64,000 nt of DNA, taken from NCBI GenBank assembly GCA_036583965.1, contig JAZBQD010000030.1:54499551-54563550 (forward strand). Direction: 5' to 3'. The DNA comes from Prunella strophiata (taxonomy: Eukaryota; Chordata; Aves; Passeriformes; Prunellidae). Below, piece by piece: positions 35,102-47,500 of this stretch (positions are counted from its first letter, which is position 1; each line of letters opens with the position of its first letter). Under the pieces are notes generated by a model that saw only the letters and a list, made by a program, of their open reading frames with translations, was not told the origin of the DNA and did no database searches. The position numbers and the translations under genes are program-made.

Positions 35102-38054
35102 GCTACCTCAATCACTTTAAAAAACCCCCACCTTTCTGAAGTTATATCCAAGAGTAATAGCCTTAGCAGTTCCCACCATTGACCCAGAGGCCATTTTGTT
35201 GTTTTGTTAGCCAAGATGCCCTCAGCTTGTCAATTCATCTTTCCTGATAGATCAGTGAGACACAGAGGGATCCACATTTTCCTGGGGTTTATTTCAGAGT
35301 AACAAATGGCTAGGGCCAGCTCCAGCTATGCCAGATGGTGCTGTACATGAACATCCCTCTCTCTCTGGTTATCTGCGGGGCCCTGCTACCCTGCCCAGCC
35401 CTGCCACTGTTCAGGTCAGTCTGAAGCAATTACAGGTTGATATCCTGATTGCTGAGACCTGCCACAGGGCACAGTTTCACCCCACAGGCTGCTGCACACA
35501 TTTCACTCAGTGTTCAGGTGGGAACCATTCAAAGTGCTCAGTGCTTTATCTGTAGCCATGACTGCCCACATTCTGGGTTGTATGCAGGGTCTGTGAAGTG
35601 AACTCCAGTGAAGACCTTGCTTAGGAGAGCAGCAGAGGTGGTAGATTTACACAAAACGTGTAGGTTTCATTCTACTGATAGCAACTCCCATTTCCAAATC
35701 ACATGGGCTTTTGTGGTAACTCATTTCAGTCAACTGCACAGAGTTACTTTTGGGAGCTTCTAGGACACAACCTGCTGCCATCTTCCCAGAAGCCAATTTT
35801 TTCTTCCACCTCATGGTGGGTTAAAGGGCTTTCCAACCTAGATTAATTTTTAGCCTGAAGATGCTGTATCTGCAAGCTCCCCTTAGCATAGAGAGAACTT
35901 TTACTGCTGGAAGTAACCAGAGATTTTTGGTCATCGGGGAATTCTGTAACGGTGGCTCTTCATTGAAACAGGCTGATGTATGAAACTGAAGGTTGTTTGA
36001 AAGATTTGAGTATTGCTGTGTTGTTGTGTTTGAGAGCTGATATCCCTAAAATTCTTCTCCTGGTTTGGTTTGATTTTTCTGCTATTTTAAATAGTACCAG
36101 TGACTCCCAGGGGAGAGGATGGACTTAGTTCTCCCTGTTAATAATTGTCACTAATAAATATCCAATGTCTTTACAGCAGCTAGACTGGATGACACCCTGT
36201 CCTCCTGCAGACTGTGATATTCCCCAGAGATGCCACCATTGCCCACTAAATCAAAAATATCAGTCCTTGCTGAAAAGAGCAGCTTCCAGCAGTCCTGGGC
36301 TTCCCCACATAAGTGCAGAGCAGCTGGACCAAGAGCAGTGGACTCTTAGCAGTGAGTCTGTGAAGGGAAGGCTGGTGGAGATATTGGGAAGTCACCAAGG
36401 TCCAGTTGGATGCTGTTGATTCACAGCCAGAAGAGAATGCAGGACTGTGCACTGCACTGGGTAAACAGAAATAAGCTGGTCTGTAAGGAATGCATGTCAA
36501 TACAGTGAGTCAGATTAGTTCCTAGAAAGAAAAACAGGGACAAAAATCTGATTTTTTTATGCCTCGTTAATTAAGCATCTTTTGCATTGAAGAAGGCAAT
36601 GAAGCCAGTTCTGGGAAAGGATCTTCTGATGTCTCCACAAGAAATCAGAGTGAACAAAGGCAAGCTGCCCTCTCCCCTGCCTCTCTGCAGGGTCTCAGCA
36701 TTGCTCCCCTGATGCTGGAAATAAAACCAGCACCTGCGGGAGCTGAGCTGCTTGGAGACACCATCGACTCTGCCTGATTTGTTTGCTGGCTCACAGGCAG
36801 TCTGGCAGAGCCCATCCACCTGCCAGACTGCAGGGGCTTGTTGTGCTGTGCCAGCAGTGCCCTGAGACCTGCCAGGACCCCCCTGCTGCTGGCCCAGCAG
36901 AGCAGCCCCTGGGGTGGATGTGCTGCAGCTTCCCACTGCCCATACTGATGAGGCTCTCCAAGGCAGCCAGAAGTGTGAGCTACCTTAAACTCCCTGCCCG
37001 TGAGCTCAGGGTGGGCACTGCTTGTCTGTGAATGTGGAAATTTAAAGAACAAAGACAGGTACCCTGCTTCACACTTCCTACCAGCCCCCTCTGCAGATTC
37101 CCCATCTCCAGGAGATAACATTGCTCTGGGAGCTGCCACTCCTGCTGACAGGGAATGACCAGGGCCAGGCATGTTTGCCTCTGAGCACATGCCTGTGCTG
37201 GAGCCTTTCTGTGCTCCAAACTCAAGTGCCAAATGTGACAGCTCCAGCTGGGTCTGTGGAAGTCCCTCAGGTAGCAAGTGGGAGCAACAAAAGATCAATA
37301 TCAAATTATTAATATAAATATTATTTTGCCTAATTTATGAAATGCTCTCATCTCCACGGGTGAAGCTGAAGGAGCAGCCTCAGTTGCTTTGCAGCTGCTG
37401 CTGCAGCCTGGTTCTTCAGCAGCCTCTTCACAGTGAGACAATATCTTGAGTGGTGTGGGATTTCAGCTCACAGATGAGCAGCCAGTTGATCACCCATGGA
37501 GAAAAGGGAAGAAAGACAGGGAGAATTCTGTGATTTCATTAAATCACATTGATATCTTCCTCAGCCCTTGGGCTCCTCTACAGAAAACCATCATCTGGAA
37601 ATCTCACATTGGGATTATCTGAGCAAAACCTTGTTTGACAGGGAATTTGATAAGGAAATTGAAATATTTCAGAGTCTCTGAAAGGCAGAATGTGAAGTTT
37701 TGTAGCCTTCTAACGCAGACTGCACAATATTAAAAGTATTTGAAAGCAATATAAAATTCACCAAACTTCAGACCCACTGGCAACACAAAAGCCTAATGTT
37801 TCTGACCAGTCTCTGATCAGGCAACCAGTAGATGTTGGCTCCAAAAGCAAGATTCCTCCCCACTGCTTTGACACTAGGCAGCTTTGGGAAATCCTGCCTT
37901 CCCTCTCTCTGCCTCCCTCTTCCCCCAGGCACATTTTGTCTCATCTCTCTTGGCTCTCTATGTTCCCCAGGGTAGAGGTGCTCTCTAACCTGTCTTAATA
38001 CAGCCTCCAAAACTGCACTGATTGCAGTTTCTTGGTACTACTTACTGAAAGTGA
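35102..38054. other. Unique DNA with a GC-rich block, no gene supported
   Basis: About 36600-37290 is GC-rich compared with its surroundings and holds the longest open frame in the window (219 codons on the minus strand, 36645-37304). It overlaps other frames of 121 and 82 codons. It is rich in S, G, A, L and P, as chance frames in GC-rich DNA are, and shows no domain I know. The GC-rich block ends sharply in an AT-rich stretch at about 37290-37340. Confidence 0.5.
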
Positions 38055-38345
38055 GTCAGAGAAAACAGGGTTGGAAGAGACCTTGAGAGGTCACCAGGTC
38101 CATCTGCCTGTTCCAGCAGTCGCATACTGATCTAATCTGTGTGCTGGACTTTTGCCACCTCCTGCTCTGGCAGCTTGATGAAAGCTACACAATTTTCCTT
38201 AATAAACTGTTCCATGGCTGCACTGTCATCTTTACCATGATGAGAAAGCTTTCCCTAGTACCCAAGCAAAATTTCTGTATTGATAATTTCAGTCCCTTCC
38301 ATTTTGTCTTATTATTCAAAGACATAGAGAGCATGCCCTTTTCCT
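38055..38345 (-). mobile_element. CR1 LINE 3' fragment
   Basis: The plus strand starts 'gggttggaagagaccttgag' and 'aggtcaccaggtccatctgc', continues with 'agaaagctttccctagtacc', and ends with 'ttcagtcccttccattttgt' and 'cttattattcaaagacatag'. These correspond, in order, to the reverse complement of the last 300 bases or so of an avian CR1 element. The copy is well diverged and has no coding capacity. The far boundary is approximate. Confidence 0.75.
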
Positions 38346-38365
38346 AGTTTGCAATATTTACCCTA

Positions 38366-38419
38366 TTTGAAAACTGGTACTTCTGTTTGAAAACTGGTAC
38401 AAAACTGGTATTTCTTCTG
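38366..38419. repeat. Short tandem repeat, about 2.5 copies
   Basis: The word 'tttgaaaactggtac' occurs twice, about 21 bases apart, followed by a partial copy 'aaaactggta' and a second 'ttcttctgt' segment. This is a small local duplication immediately beyond the CR1 fragment. Confidence 0.85.
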
Positions 38420-39174
38420 TAGACTAAACAATCCCAGAGACTTCCCTCACATGTATCAGTGCCAAAAGCAGCAAAGTCTTGACAATAATTTTAGTCTCAC
38501 TAAAGGGAACTCCTGAATACAAGCAAACAGTGAATTTTCCAACAGTGGAATACCCAACCTGGCAAGCAGAAGTGACAAGACATATCCCTTCTGCACACTT
38601 GCTGATGCCCACCACTGTCTGGCTCCACATTAGCCTGAAACCCAAAGTGAAACTCAGCCACTCAGACCTCACAGAAAGTTTGCACAGATGTATGCAAATC
38701 TGCTGGCTTTGTGCTGCACTGCTTAGCTGCAGTTGGATGTGGGAAGCTGGCTAGGAAAGGTGAGGGAGCAGCAGCCACATTGCACCTGGACAGGGAGAGA
38801 CTATCTGCCCCAAAACTCTTGGGTGAGTTGCCTGGGGCTGGTTGGCAGGGATGAGGTGGGATGGGATGGAACAGAGGAAGGTCTGAAGGGCAAGGAAGTA
38901 GCAACGTGAGGAGGAACATAAAACTGGAAAACCAGAGCTGTGAGATGTCTGTGCAGGCCATCAGATTGTGAAGGAAAGTGAGCACTGCTCTTGTTGTCTA
39001 ACTTAGCTGTGGTGCTTGGCTGAACAAAGAGCCCCGTTTCACTGCTTCCTCTGGTGCATGTGCTGCTTGTGCTGCCTTTTTACTCCTGCTCTGAAGTGGG
39101 GATGGAGCCAAGGTGCAGCATGCCAAGGACTATGACAAGTCTCTGTGGCTTCCCTCTCCTACCTTCCTTGACAG
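38420..39174. other. Unique non-coding DNA, no gene seen
   Basis: Overlapping frames of 91 codons (plus) and 107 codons (minus) at 38479-38985 are not protein-like. The end of the interval, 39139-39174, is a good pyrimidine tract ending in 'ccttccttgacag', a possible splice acceptor for the candidate exon that follows. Confidence 0.5.
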
Positions 39175-39467
39175 CCCAGACTCAGTGGCTGGTAAGGGCT
39201 TGGGAGAAAACAGGAATAAAGCAAAACAATCCTGCTGCCAAGTCAGGAGAAATGAAGCCAAAGACTGATGTAACATTCAAAGAGTACATAAATGACACCA
39301 TTAAAATGCCCTTCTATACTTTATCTGAAGATCCAGAAGCTGCAAGACATTATATGGAATTTGAGGAAACCATTTTTAAGCAAGACCTGGCAGTGACTAA
39401 TAGCATATTAATTCACAATTACAGATGGGTATCAGACCCAGAGAGCAGCAAGCTTTCAAAGGGCCAG
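39175..39467 (+). CDS. Candidate internal exon, unknown protein (low confidence)
   Basis: This stretch is part of an open frame of 159 codons (39054-39533). From about codon 41 the composition changes from C-, P- and S-rich to a balanced, charged, protein-like sequence with few cysteines. Words such as 'TDVTFKEYIND', 'LSEDPEAARHYMEFEE' and 'DLAVTNSILIHNYRW' look like a soluble helical protein. The change coincides with a pyrimidine-rich acceptor ending at 39174, and a CAG|GTA donor follows at 39467/39468. The exon would be 293 bases and shift from phase 1 to phase 0. Against it, frames of this length are expected by chance in 64 kb, the candidate exon is on the long side for an internal exon, and I recognise no family. 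It could also be a fragment of a decayed retrocopy. Confidence 0.2.
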
Positions 39468-40784
39468 GTAGTCCCTTTGAACACCTACATGCATCCAAAG
39501 GGATCCTGGGTCTCAGGACACATGTCAAACTAGATCCAGGAATGTTTCCCTGCCACTTAGATGGTTTTAGGACAGTGTTAGGAACCGGCCAACAGCAAAT
39601 GAAATACAAATGTTCTGAGTTGATGTGCAAGGCACACTCCTTTTTCCTGGCATTTACGCTCCTGAATACACCAGGGTGAGTCCTGAGATATCCTTAGTGT
39701 GTTCACCACAACTTTGAATAGAAAGTCCTTTTACTCTCTGTGTTTTGTAGTTCTTATCTAAGCAATATATCTAACACAGCTGGAACAAAACTGCCCCGTG
39801 GAAATCATGTGCTAAGCAGAAGTCCTTGCTGATGAGCAGTTTGCAAGCATCCAGTTTCTTTCATAGCCATAACCACTTCTGACCTTTTCTCCATGTGACT
39901 TTAGGTTACTCTGGGCTCTCAGGTTAAAAACCCTGTACCAGCAGAGAAACTCCAGATGGAAGACTGTTTGTTTTCACCTTCCTCTGAATGTCCTGTCAAG
40001 CAATTTGCTGCTATTAAAAATCCAGGCAAACAAGATAACTACACACACAAATCTTGTTTGTGCTGTTGGGCTTCTTTACTCTAAATATTGCTGGGTGGAG
40101 GAGCCCTGACCAATAACATAGTGGAGTCCTCTGCTTATCTGCACCACAGCCTTGGCATCTGCAGAGGCAATAAACCATTTTCCTTGAGTTGTTTGACCAG
40201 AGACAGATTTTAGGGGTATAAAGCTGTGCAAAGAGTCAAAAACATTACTTGTCCTTCTCCTGCAGTTAAATGTAAAGAGGGAGGGTCTCCACAAAGGGGG
40301 TGCAGCCCATCTTCCCCGGACACCTTTTAAAGGATGGTGGTGACTCCCATCTTAGTGACATTAATTTTAGACCTGGCTGCTTCTCCTGTGGCAGGGAGAC
40401 TTTCCATCTCTGGTTGGCTGAAGGCTGATGGAACCATGCTCTTTTGCTGCAAATTCTCATCTCACTCACTCCATTTTAAACCTGGAAGCATTCCATGAAA
40501 ATTAAAGGCTCAGTTTCATAAGGCTCTTCCAGCTGCTCAACACAAGCCCTCTGTCAACTGGCTAGTGAAGCTGGGTTTACAGCAGCCTGGTAAAGTGATG
40601 CATACTAATGTGGCTTTGACTGAGTGGACCAAATTATTTTTTTTCCCATAATAACATAAAATGTTCCCTTAGGAAGCTCATTCTCCTGGTGTCTCAAGAA
40701 GTCTGGACATGAGCATGTGTTGGCTTTGAAATCACTCAGTGACTCAACTCCTCAACAGAGACCAATAGTGAGAGAGAGGTTTGG
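39468..40784. other. Unique non-coding DNA, no gene seen
   Basis: No partner exon for the candidate at 39175-39467 was found by eye. No repeat was recognised. Confidence 0.5.
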
Positions 40785-40860
40785 GTGGGTTTTTGTTGGG
40801 TATGGTTGTTTTTTTGTTTGGTTAGTTTGGGATTTGTTTCTTGTTTCTTTGTTTTTCACT
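40785..40860. repeat. T/G-rich low-complexity tract
   Basis: About 75 bases are almost entirely T and G (GTTTG-, TTTGTTT- and GGGT-type words). On the opposite strand this is an A/C-rich tract like the one at 11456-11574. Confidence 0.8.
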
Positions 40861-43800
40861 TGCGTTTTATACTTTGACTCCATCCCAGCAAGGGAAAAGC
40901 CAGCCAGAGGTGGCTGAATTTTCAAGTCTCTCTGTGTGTCCCCCAGAGAAACTCAAATCCCAAAGCCACACAAACAGACCAAGAGTGCAAGAATGGAAAT
41001 CCTGTTCAGGTCCCAGTGAGGCTCATTCTGCAATGTCCTCTCTGCTAGATCTTAGCAGGGTTTGTCACAATCACCAGATTTTTGTCTTTTAACAAACATG
41101 ACGTATCTTGGCTCCATTTCCTCCCGTGCTTATCACTATTTTGTTAGCTTGAAGACAACTTCCAGGAGATCTGCTCTCACCTTAAAGTCTGATCAAAGCA
41201 AATTCCTGGGGCTTTTTAAAAGAAGTTATAGGGGAAGAGGGTGGGTGTCTTTCTGTCTGGTAACAGTTTATTTTAATCTGCCTGTTTTCTCCTTTTGTAA
41301 TCCATAAGCACTCGTGTTTAGAAGGCTTGCCAGTTATGATAAGTTTCCTTGACGTTACTGTAACAGGCAAGGCTAAACACAGCTGTCTGGTGCCTGGAAT
41401 CCTTAGGAGTCCTGCAGGACCTGAGTCAGAAAAAATAAACTGAACTTTAGACATACTCAAGCTAAAGAGCTTTTTCAGCCAACTGCTTTGTAAATAGTCA
41501 AAAATTCTAAGTAGATACGGTGGGACAAATTTGTGTCTGGGGTCACTTCAGTAGCTCTTCTGGCACTCTGCTCAGAATTCATTTGCTGCAGTTCATCCTC
41601 TATAAAAATCCTTGTGCTAGGAACAGGCAGTACATAAATCAGAAACCAAGGCTCAACTTTGCAACTTTTATGTTCATAGGAAATGAATAGAGAAGAACTA
41701 CTAATAGAGAAGGCATGCATCTAAATGTCAATATAATCCTGCATTTGATGAGTTTTCATTAACTGCCAGAGCTGAAACAAACATTTCGAGATAATAAGTG
41801 CCAAAACACTTCGAAATATTCAGAGAGCATATGAAGATGCATGCTGTGAAAAGGAGATAGATGCCATCCTGCATCATCTTTGATTTTCAGTCTAGATTTT
41901 GATTGTTCATCCAAGTTTTAGAGTAGACTGATAGGCTTCTGAGTCATAGTCTGGAAGGGCAAACTAGACATTGATTTTTATCCCAGAATAACACCAATGG
42001 AAAGCGTGTCCAAACCTCCAGCAAGCCAAAATGCCCCTATTTCTCCCATGGGTAGTTTGTGGTGGGTTGCTATTTTTTTGTATCCAACTTCTAAGCTTAA
42101 TTTGCAGTGCAGAAGGAAGAGACTTTCCCACAGATGGATATTGAGAAGAGGAGCTGAATTCAGACACTCTACAGTTGTACCTATCTTACTGCACCTGAGT
42201 GCAATTCCAAGCTCCTCATCTGGAGGCATGCACCAGACATGTCCTAGTCCAGGTGCTCTCCAGACTCTGAGCTTTTCTGTCACACAGCTTTCCACAGAGA
42301 GGCAACCCAAACCAGGTGGTGAGAACAGTCTGCTCTGAACAGGTCCCCGGTGAGGGAGGTGGGTGGCTCAAATCGAATCCCAGGAACAAGTGGACAAGGT
42401 TGGCCTCTGAGCTGGTCTCCAGAATAGCTTCTCCTCCTCCTCCCATAGGAAAGGGGATCCTGAGGACACTGTGCTCCTGTGTGCTAAAGGCAGGTGATGC
42501 AAATACTCCCTCTGTACATCCCCTTGGCACAAGTGCAATTGGCCTATCTGAAACCCTGCAAGGGGCCTGAGATGCAATGTGTCACTTAAACCCTGCATGA
42601 GCAGCTGCAGAAAAGTGTTGTCAACACAATGAGAAATCATGGGAATGAACTCAGAGGCATTAAAGAAGGGTAAATAATGAATTGGAAAAGCTTTCGGAAT
42701 TCTTCCAAGTACCTGAACTTCTCTTTTATTTTCAAATGTACCACATCATAGGATAGAGGCATGGCTCCCTAATGTTTCTCCTGGAGAAACTGGAATTAAA
42801 TGTTATTTTTAGGAATGGTATGTGCAGGTGTTCACCAGGTATTAACAAATGTTTAAGTATTAATTGCATAAGAGGTAATTTCTTTAGCAAACACTTTATC
42901 TTTTGATTCATACAGCACCTCTCCTGTTGCCTCTCTACCTTTTAAAAAATGAGTATGTCAGTAATGCCAAAACCATACTATGCACAACTTACACAAATTA
43001 GATTCTTGCAAAATAGCAACACCTGTTGTACATGTGCTTCTCCCAAAAGTCCCTAGATGATTTGGGTGAGTCCTCAGCAGGGAGCACATATGTAACCATG
43101 AGGTTTAGATGATGAATACAGGTCCTAATTTGTAAATCAGTGAATACTCAAAGTAATAATCATAGAAAAAATGACGAGAAATCTGCAGGATGAATTATGT
43201 TCCCCCCAACAGCCAGTGAGTCACCCTGAACATCACGAAGAGGACTGGCTAATTCATCAGAAACTGGTCCCTGTGTTACAGCTTTCAGCAACCTCTCATA
43301 GTAAACAGCAGACCAGGTTGATGTCAGACCTATAAATGCACGAACACACACAGACATTCACATACAGGATTCCTTCTCACAGATGGAAGTCACATTCATA
43401 ATAAATTTTGGGAGGTTTTATACCTACCTTCAGTGCTACCATGTTACCTTTCAGAGCCAGGTGAATTCAGCAGAAAATACCATGGCAATATTTTGAAAGT
43501 GCCATACTGTGTTTTGAAAAAGCATATCTTCATTAAAAATGCATTAAAAACCACTGAAATCTGAGGTACATATCAATATTATAGTAGGCACTCGAGGTTT
43601 ACTTTCCTTAGATTGATCTTGCTCCTGTGTAAAGTCTGCCTCAGTAAACGCCAGCTGTTTGGTTTTGTTGTTTTCTTTGAAATTGCTGTGCCTACACTGA
43701 ACAAATCTGCTAAAGAACATCACAGTAAAAGCAACACTCTTCTGTGGGAACTGATCTATTTCCAAGCATGTAGAAAAAAAAAAAAATCAAAGCTCAACAT

Positions 43801-44209
43801 TATTCTTCCATGTTCAAAGACATGTCTTTAATCAATAAATTCATCTGATTCACTGCTATTTTGACACCACTGAAACAGTAGAGGAGTTGCACGTTCTTGT
43901 ATATGACTTGAATTTGTTGCTAAACATAAATATGAATAAGCAGAGCATCTGCAGCTACTCTGGATGCCCTGAAATGACAAGGACTATCAATCCTCATGCT
44001 TCAGGGTACATAATCTGATAACCAGCTGAGGTCAGGGAGAAATATCCCCCACTGGTATAATATTGACTGATTGGATTCATTATAAGCCTTTTATGTCTTT
44101 CTCTAAAAAATCTTACATTAGCCACTAGATGGACCAGTGGCCTATTCTGGCATGGCAATTCCTGCATATCTAATCCACAAAACAGTTGGCAATGGGTGCT
44201 GCTCCCGTA
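40861..44209. other. Unique non-coding DNA, no gene seen
   Basis: A cluster of overlapping frames of 84-113 codons on both strands at 41964-42640 reflects locally higher GC rather than a gene. A run of A lies near 43771-43783. No repeat family was recognised. Confidence 0.5.
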
Positions 44210-44275
44210 ATCATTGAATCAGCAGCACACCAGCTGGAAGGGACTCACCCTGCACCCCCTCAGTGGCATGGAGCT
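44210..44275 (-). mobile_element. Possible CR1 3'-end relic
   Basis: The plus strand reads 'aatcattgaatcagcagcac', then 'accagctggaagggactcac' and 'cctgcacccc'. The order of an 'aatca' tail followed by 'tggaaggga' recalls the reverse complement of a CR1 3' end, but too few positions match for certainty. Confidence 0.3.
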
Positions 44276-44440
44276 CTCCAGATGAGAGCTTAGTCAGGAG
44301 GTGGGAAAGAAGAGGAGGCTTTTTGCCGTGGTGGGCACATTTATGGAATATCTGATTTACAGACATCTGATATATCTGATGTACAGCATCTGAAGTATGC
44401 ATCACCTGACCTGGAATCCAGACAAGGACAAGAAAATTGG

Positions 44441-44534
44441 AATAGAATAGAATAGAATAGAATAGAATAGAATAGAATAGAATAGAATAGAATAGAATAG
44501 AATAGAATAGAATAGAATAGAATAGAATAGAATA
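44441..44534. repeat. (AATAG)n pentanucleotide microsatellite, about 18-19 units
   Basis: About 18 perfect AATAG units in a row end in a partial unit and 'aataatg'. On the minus strand the array encodes a repetitive LFYSI-type string that is purely an artefact. The array is uninterrupted, so it is probably young or length-variable. Confidence 0.97.
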
Positions 44535-47500
44535 ATAATGTAGTGTAGCTTAGCATTGAACACATCTGAAGGTTGTCTACAGGAACAAGAATCCTAGAAC
44601 TGGAGGTGAGCCAGTGTTTGTCTGTGAAGCCCTAGCTAATCAGATGCCAATCTACTTCTTTACTTCCACTGCAGAGAAGGAGAACAGATGGGTGGGCTGG
44701 AATGAAATACAAAATAAAAGCAGGCGCCTATGGTCAACTTTACACAAAGGATGATAAAACCCCTCATTATATAACAGAAAGCCAAAGTATGTTAATACTT
44801 CCTTAATGGTGCTTCCCACAGAAGCAAAATCTGCATCTGCTTGTTAGCCACAAGGTGCTTGGGTGATTAGCAGTGAAAGGGAGCAGAAGGCTGTATGTGA
44901 TGCAATTAGGAAGGCTGCTCAGGGAGCAATTTCACTGCTGAGATGAGGTCCATGCTATCAGAAAGAGAGATTCTCCCAGACTGTAAAAATTAGAAGACAG
45001 AGCGAGAGGTTTCTGTTATCCAGTTAGCTGAGTCATAGGTCAAGGTATATTTTCCATCCAAGGCCATTCTTTCTAATATGTCACACTTCAAGTAACACTT
45101 CAGACTCAAAATGGAGCAATCTTTTTTGTCTGGCTGCTTGCCAGGGTAGCTGGAGACTTCTGGGCTTTGCACTGACAATGCTTTACTCAACTAAATGCAA
45201 CTGTACTGACTGTCCTCAGGAGGAGAGCAGGTTACAAAACAGCATTTTCATGTCCCTTTATGTGAAAAACACACTACTCAAAGAGGAAAAAAACAGCCAG
45301 TGCACTTGATTTCCCTTTACATTTATCATCACCAGTGAATGTATCAGTTGGAATGAGTTTGCAGCTTCTCAAAGAAGCTCTCAGTAGATAAGCTCATCTG
45401 TTGTGAACCACATACACAGGCTGCCCCATAACCTACAAAATAAACACTGCCACAGCTGTCTCTAAGGAGCAACACTGTAGACAGTTGTCTTGCCATTGCA
45501 ATGCACAGCAATATTCAGGTAGCTGAATAGGTAGCCCCAGGAGGTTGGAGTTTTTCTAAAACTTTGTGTTTTCCTCATTTGACCTATTTGCTCATATTTG
45601 GAAAAGTTTTGAGGAAATTCTTCTAGAAAATGGGACTCTGGTCTTGTTTAGACTAAAATCTATTTCTTATCTGCTAGAAGATGGTCAGCAGGTGAGGGTG
45701 GCTCACAGGCAGCTCAGACCTCCCTCCTGAGCTGAGCATGCTGCATATAAGTACCTCCATCCTGTGATGGTACAGGGTCTTCTGCATCTGTCATGGTCAA
45801 AAAAATGAGCCAGAAAATCCAGCATCTCATGTCTCTTACTTGCAAAACCCCAATGTGTCAAAAAGCAAATGGGACATCTACCTTTCTCTTCCTGTTCACT
45901 CTTCAGGAGATGTATGTGGTGATCTACGGCTCTTGATCACTTGGGAGAATTTCGGTACTCCAACCATAAGAAGGTGAAGTATCCTCAATTAACTGATTGG
46001 GGTAAACTGGCCTTTGTATATCTGGGACTCAGATCCTAAGCAATACTTTTTGGTTTTTTGCTGGTATAGGCTGTGAACAGGGGAGAGTCGGGGAAAAAGA
46101 GAGTCTGGCCTTTCACTCAGAACACAGCTTTTGAAACCGCCCTTGTAATCTGCTTTCCTTCAGGTCAGCCTCAAGATACACCTGAGCACTCGTGACCTCT
46201 GGGCAATGTTAGCAACAAGTTGTGGACAGAAGGGACAGCCTCAGCACTCATCCCCAGACAGGTCATGTGAAGCTGGACTATGAAGCACCTACAATGGTTG
46301 CTGCCATCAGCAGATGTGAAAGGGCCGCACAGCCGGTCTCTAGCACTGCGGGAGATTCCCTGACCCCTGGCCTCGGGGCAAAGGAGCTGACACTGAGACA
46401 GTAGCAGGCATGTGGGCAATGTTGACAGGGATGAGTAATTACTGACTCACCACTTTTCATTGTTTTTCAGTTTTGTTTTAGCAGGGTGTTTGTCTGACAG
46501 GTGGAGAGCATGGGAGATTCAAATCCCACTTTTCTGCTTGGGGACTGGGAACGAACGTGCTGGCATATTTAGTTTCACTCCTGAAGTCATCTACCCAAAC
46601 TGAAAGGGACCACCAAGAGAGAACTGGAGTTCACAGTTTCCAAGGTGTCAGAGCTGACACTACTGCATTTTGCCCCATTTCTGATTCAAGGGGGATTCTG
46701 TTTCAAAAAAACCTTTGTTCTCAGGCACAAGAAAGTGACATTTGAGGCTTTCTAAAAATAAATATGTCGTTAAAATGATTCTGGTACAATTCGTCTCTTA
46801 GCTCTGGAGACCGCATAGAAGAGGGGGACGAAAGGAGAGGACAATGAATTTATAATCTGGCTCTTAGCAAGGTGTAAATTTACCACCCAGACTCCCACCC
46901 ATTACACCACAGACAGGAAACCAGCTGGTGGAGGGTGCAGTGAGTTTGTTGTTCCTCCTCGCACAATGACTATGTGTGTTATTGATTTCACAGGCCTAAC
47001 CATGACTGGTATATTTTTTAGATCTTGCCTGTTGCCTTTTTATGTTTTCAGATCAGCTATGCATTTCATCAGCCTCCTGCCCACCAGCAATCATAAAATA
47101 TGAGCCTTTGTGGGAAAGCAGAGACGTAGAAAGAGTTTCTTATGAAACGGTGGCTGGGATTGTTCCAGACACCTCCAGCCAGCTGCTCTCCAGGCAGCAG
47201 CTTTGTGATACAAGGGACAGCAAACATCAGCTTTGGAAAGTCAGACGGTTGGGCCCTTTGGCTGCAGGCCCACTGAACAAGTTCTCCTGACTACTGAGGC
47301 ATGGCTCCGAAAATAAAAGGGCTCTTTAGTGCTGATATCTTTGGACGCCACTGAGCAATATAGCTGGAATCAGTCCAGGGTATTCCTACCTGCTTTGCAT
47401 CTTAGGCTATTAAACAAATCCAAACACATCAGTCCTTTCCTGGTGCTTGGTTTTCATTAAAGTACCTCCTGGCCGGTCCAGCCTCGGGCAATGCAATGTC

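Noticed and set aside
35808..35850. Possible CR1 tail ('tggtgggttaaagggctttc' followed by 'caacctagatt')
   Set aside because: Only a few words match and neither flank continues the element.
36645..37304. 219-codon open frame on the minus strand, the longest in the window
   Set aside because: It lies in GC-rich DNA with few stop codons, has S/G/A/P-rich composition, overlaps other frames, and contains no recognisable domain.
44341..44565. Frame with a repeated LFYSI-type string
   Set aside because: It is the translation of the (AATAG)n microsatellite, not a repeat protein.
46500..46545. tRNA-like B-box word ('gattcaaatccc')
   Set aside because: No matching A-box, acceptor stem or cloverleaf could be drawn around it.
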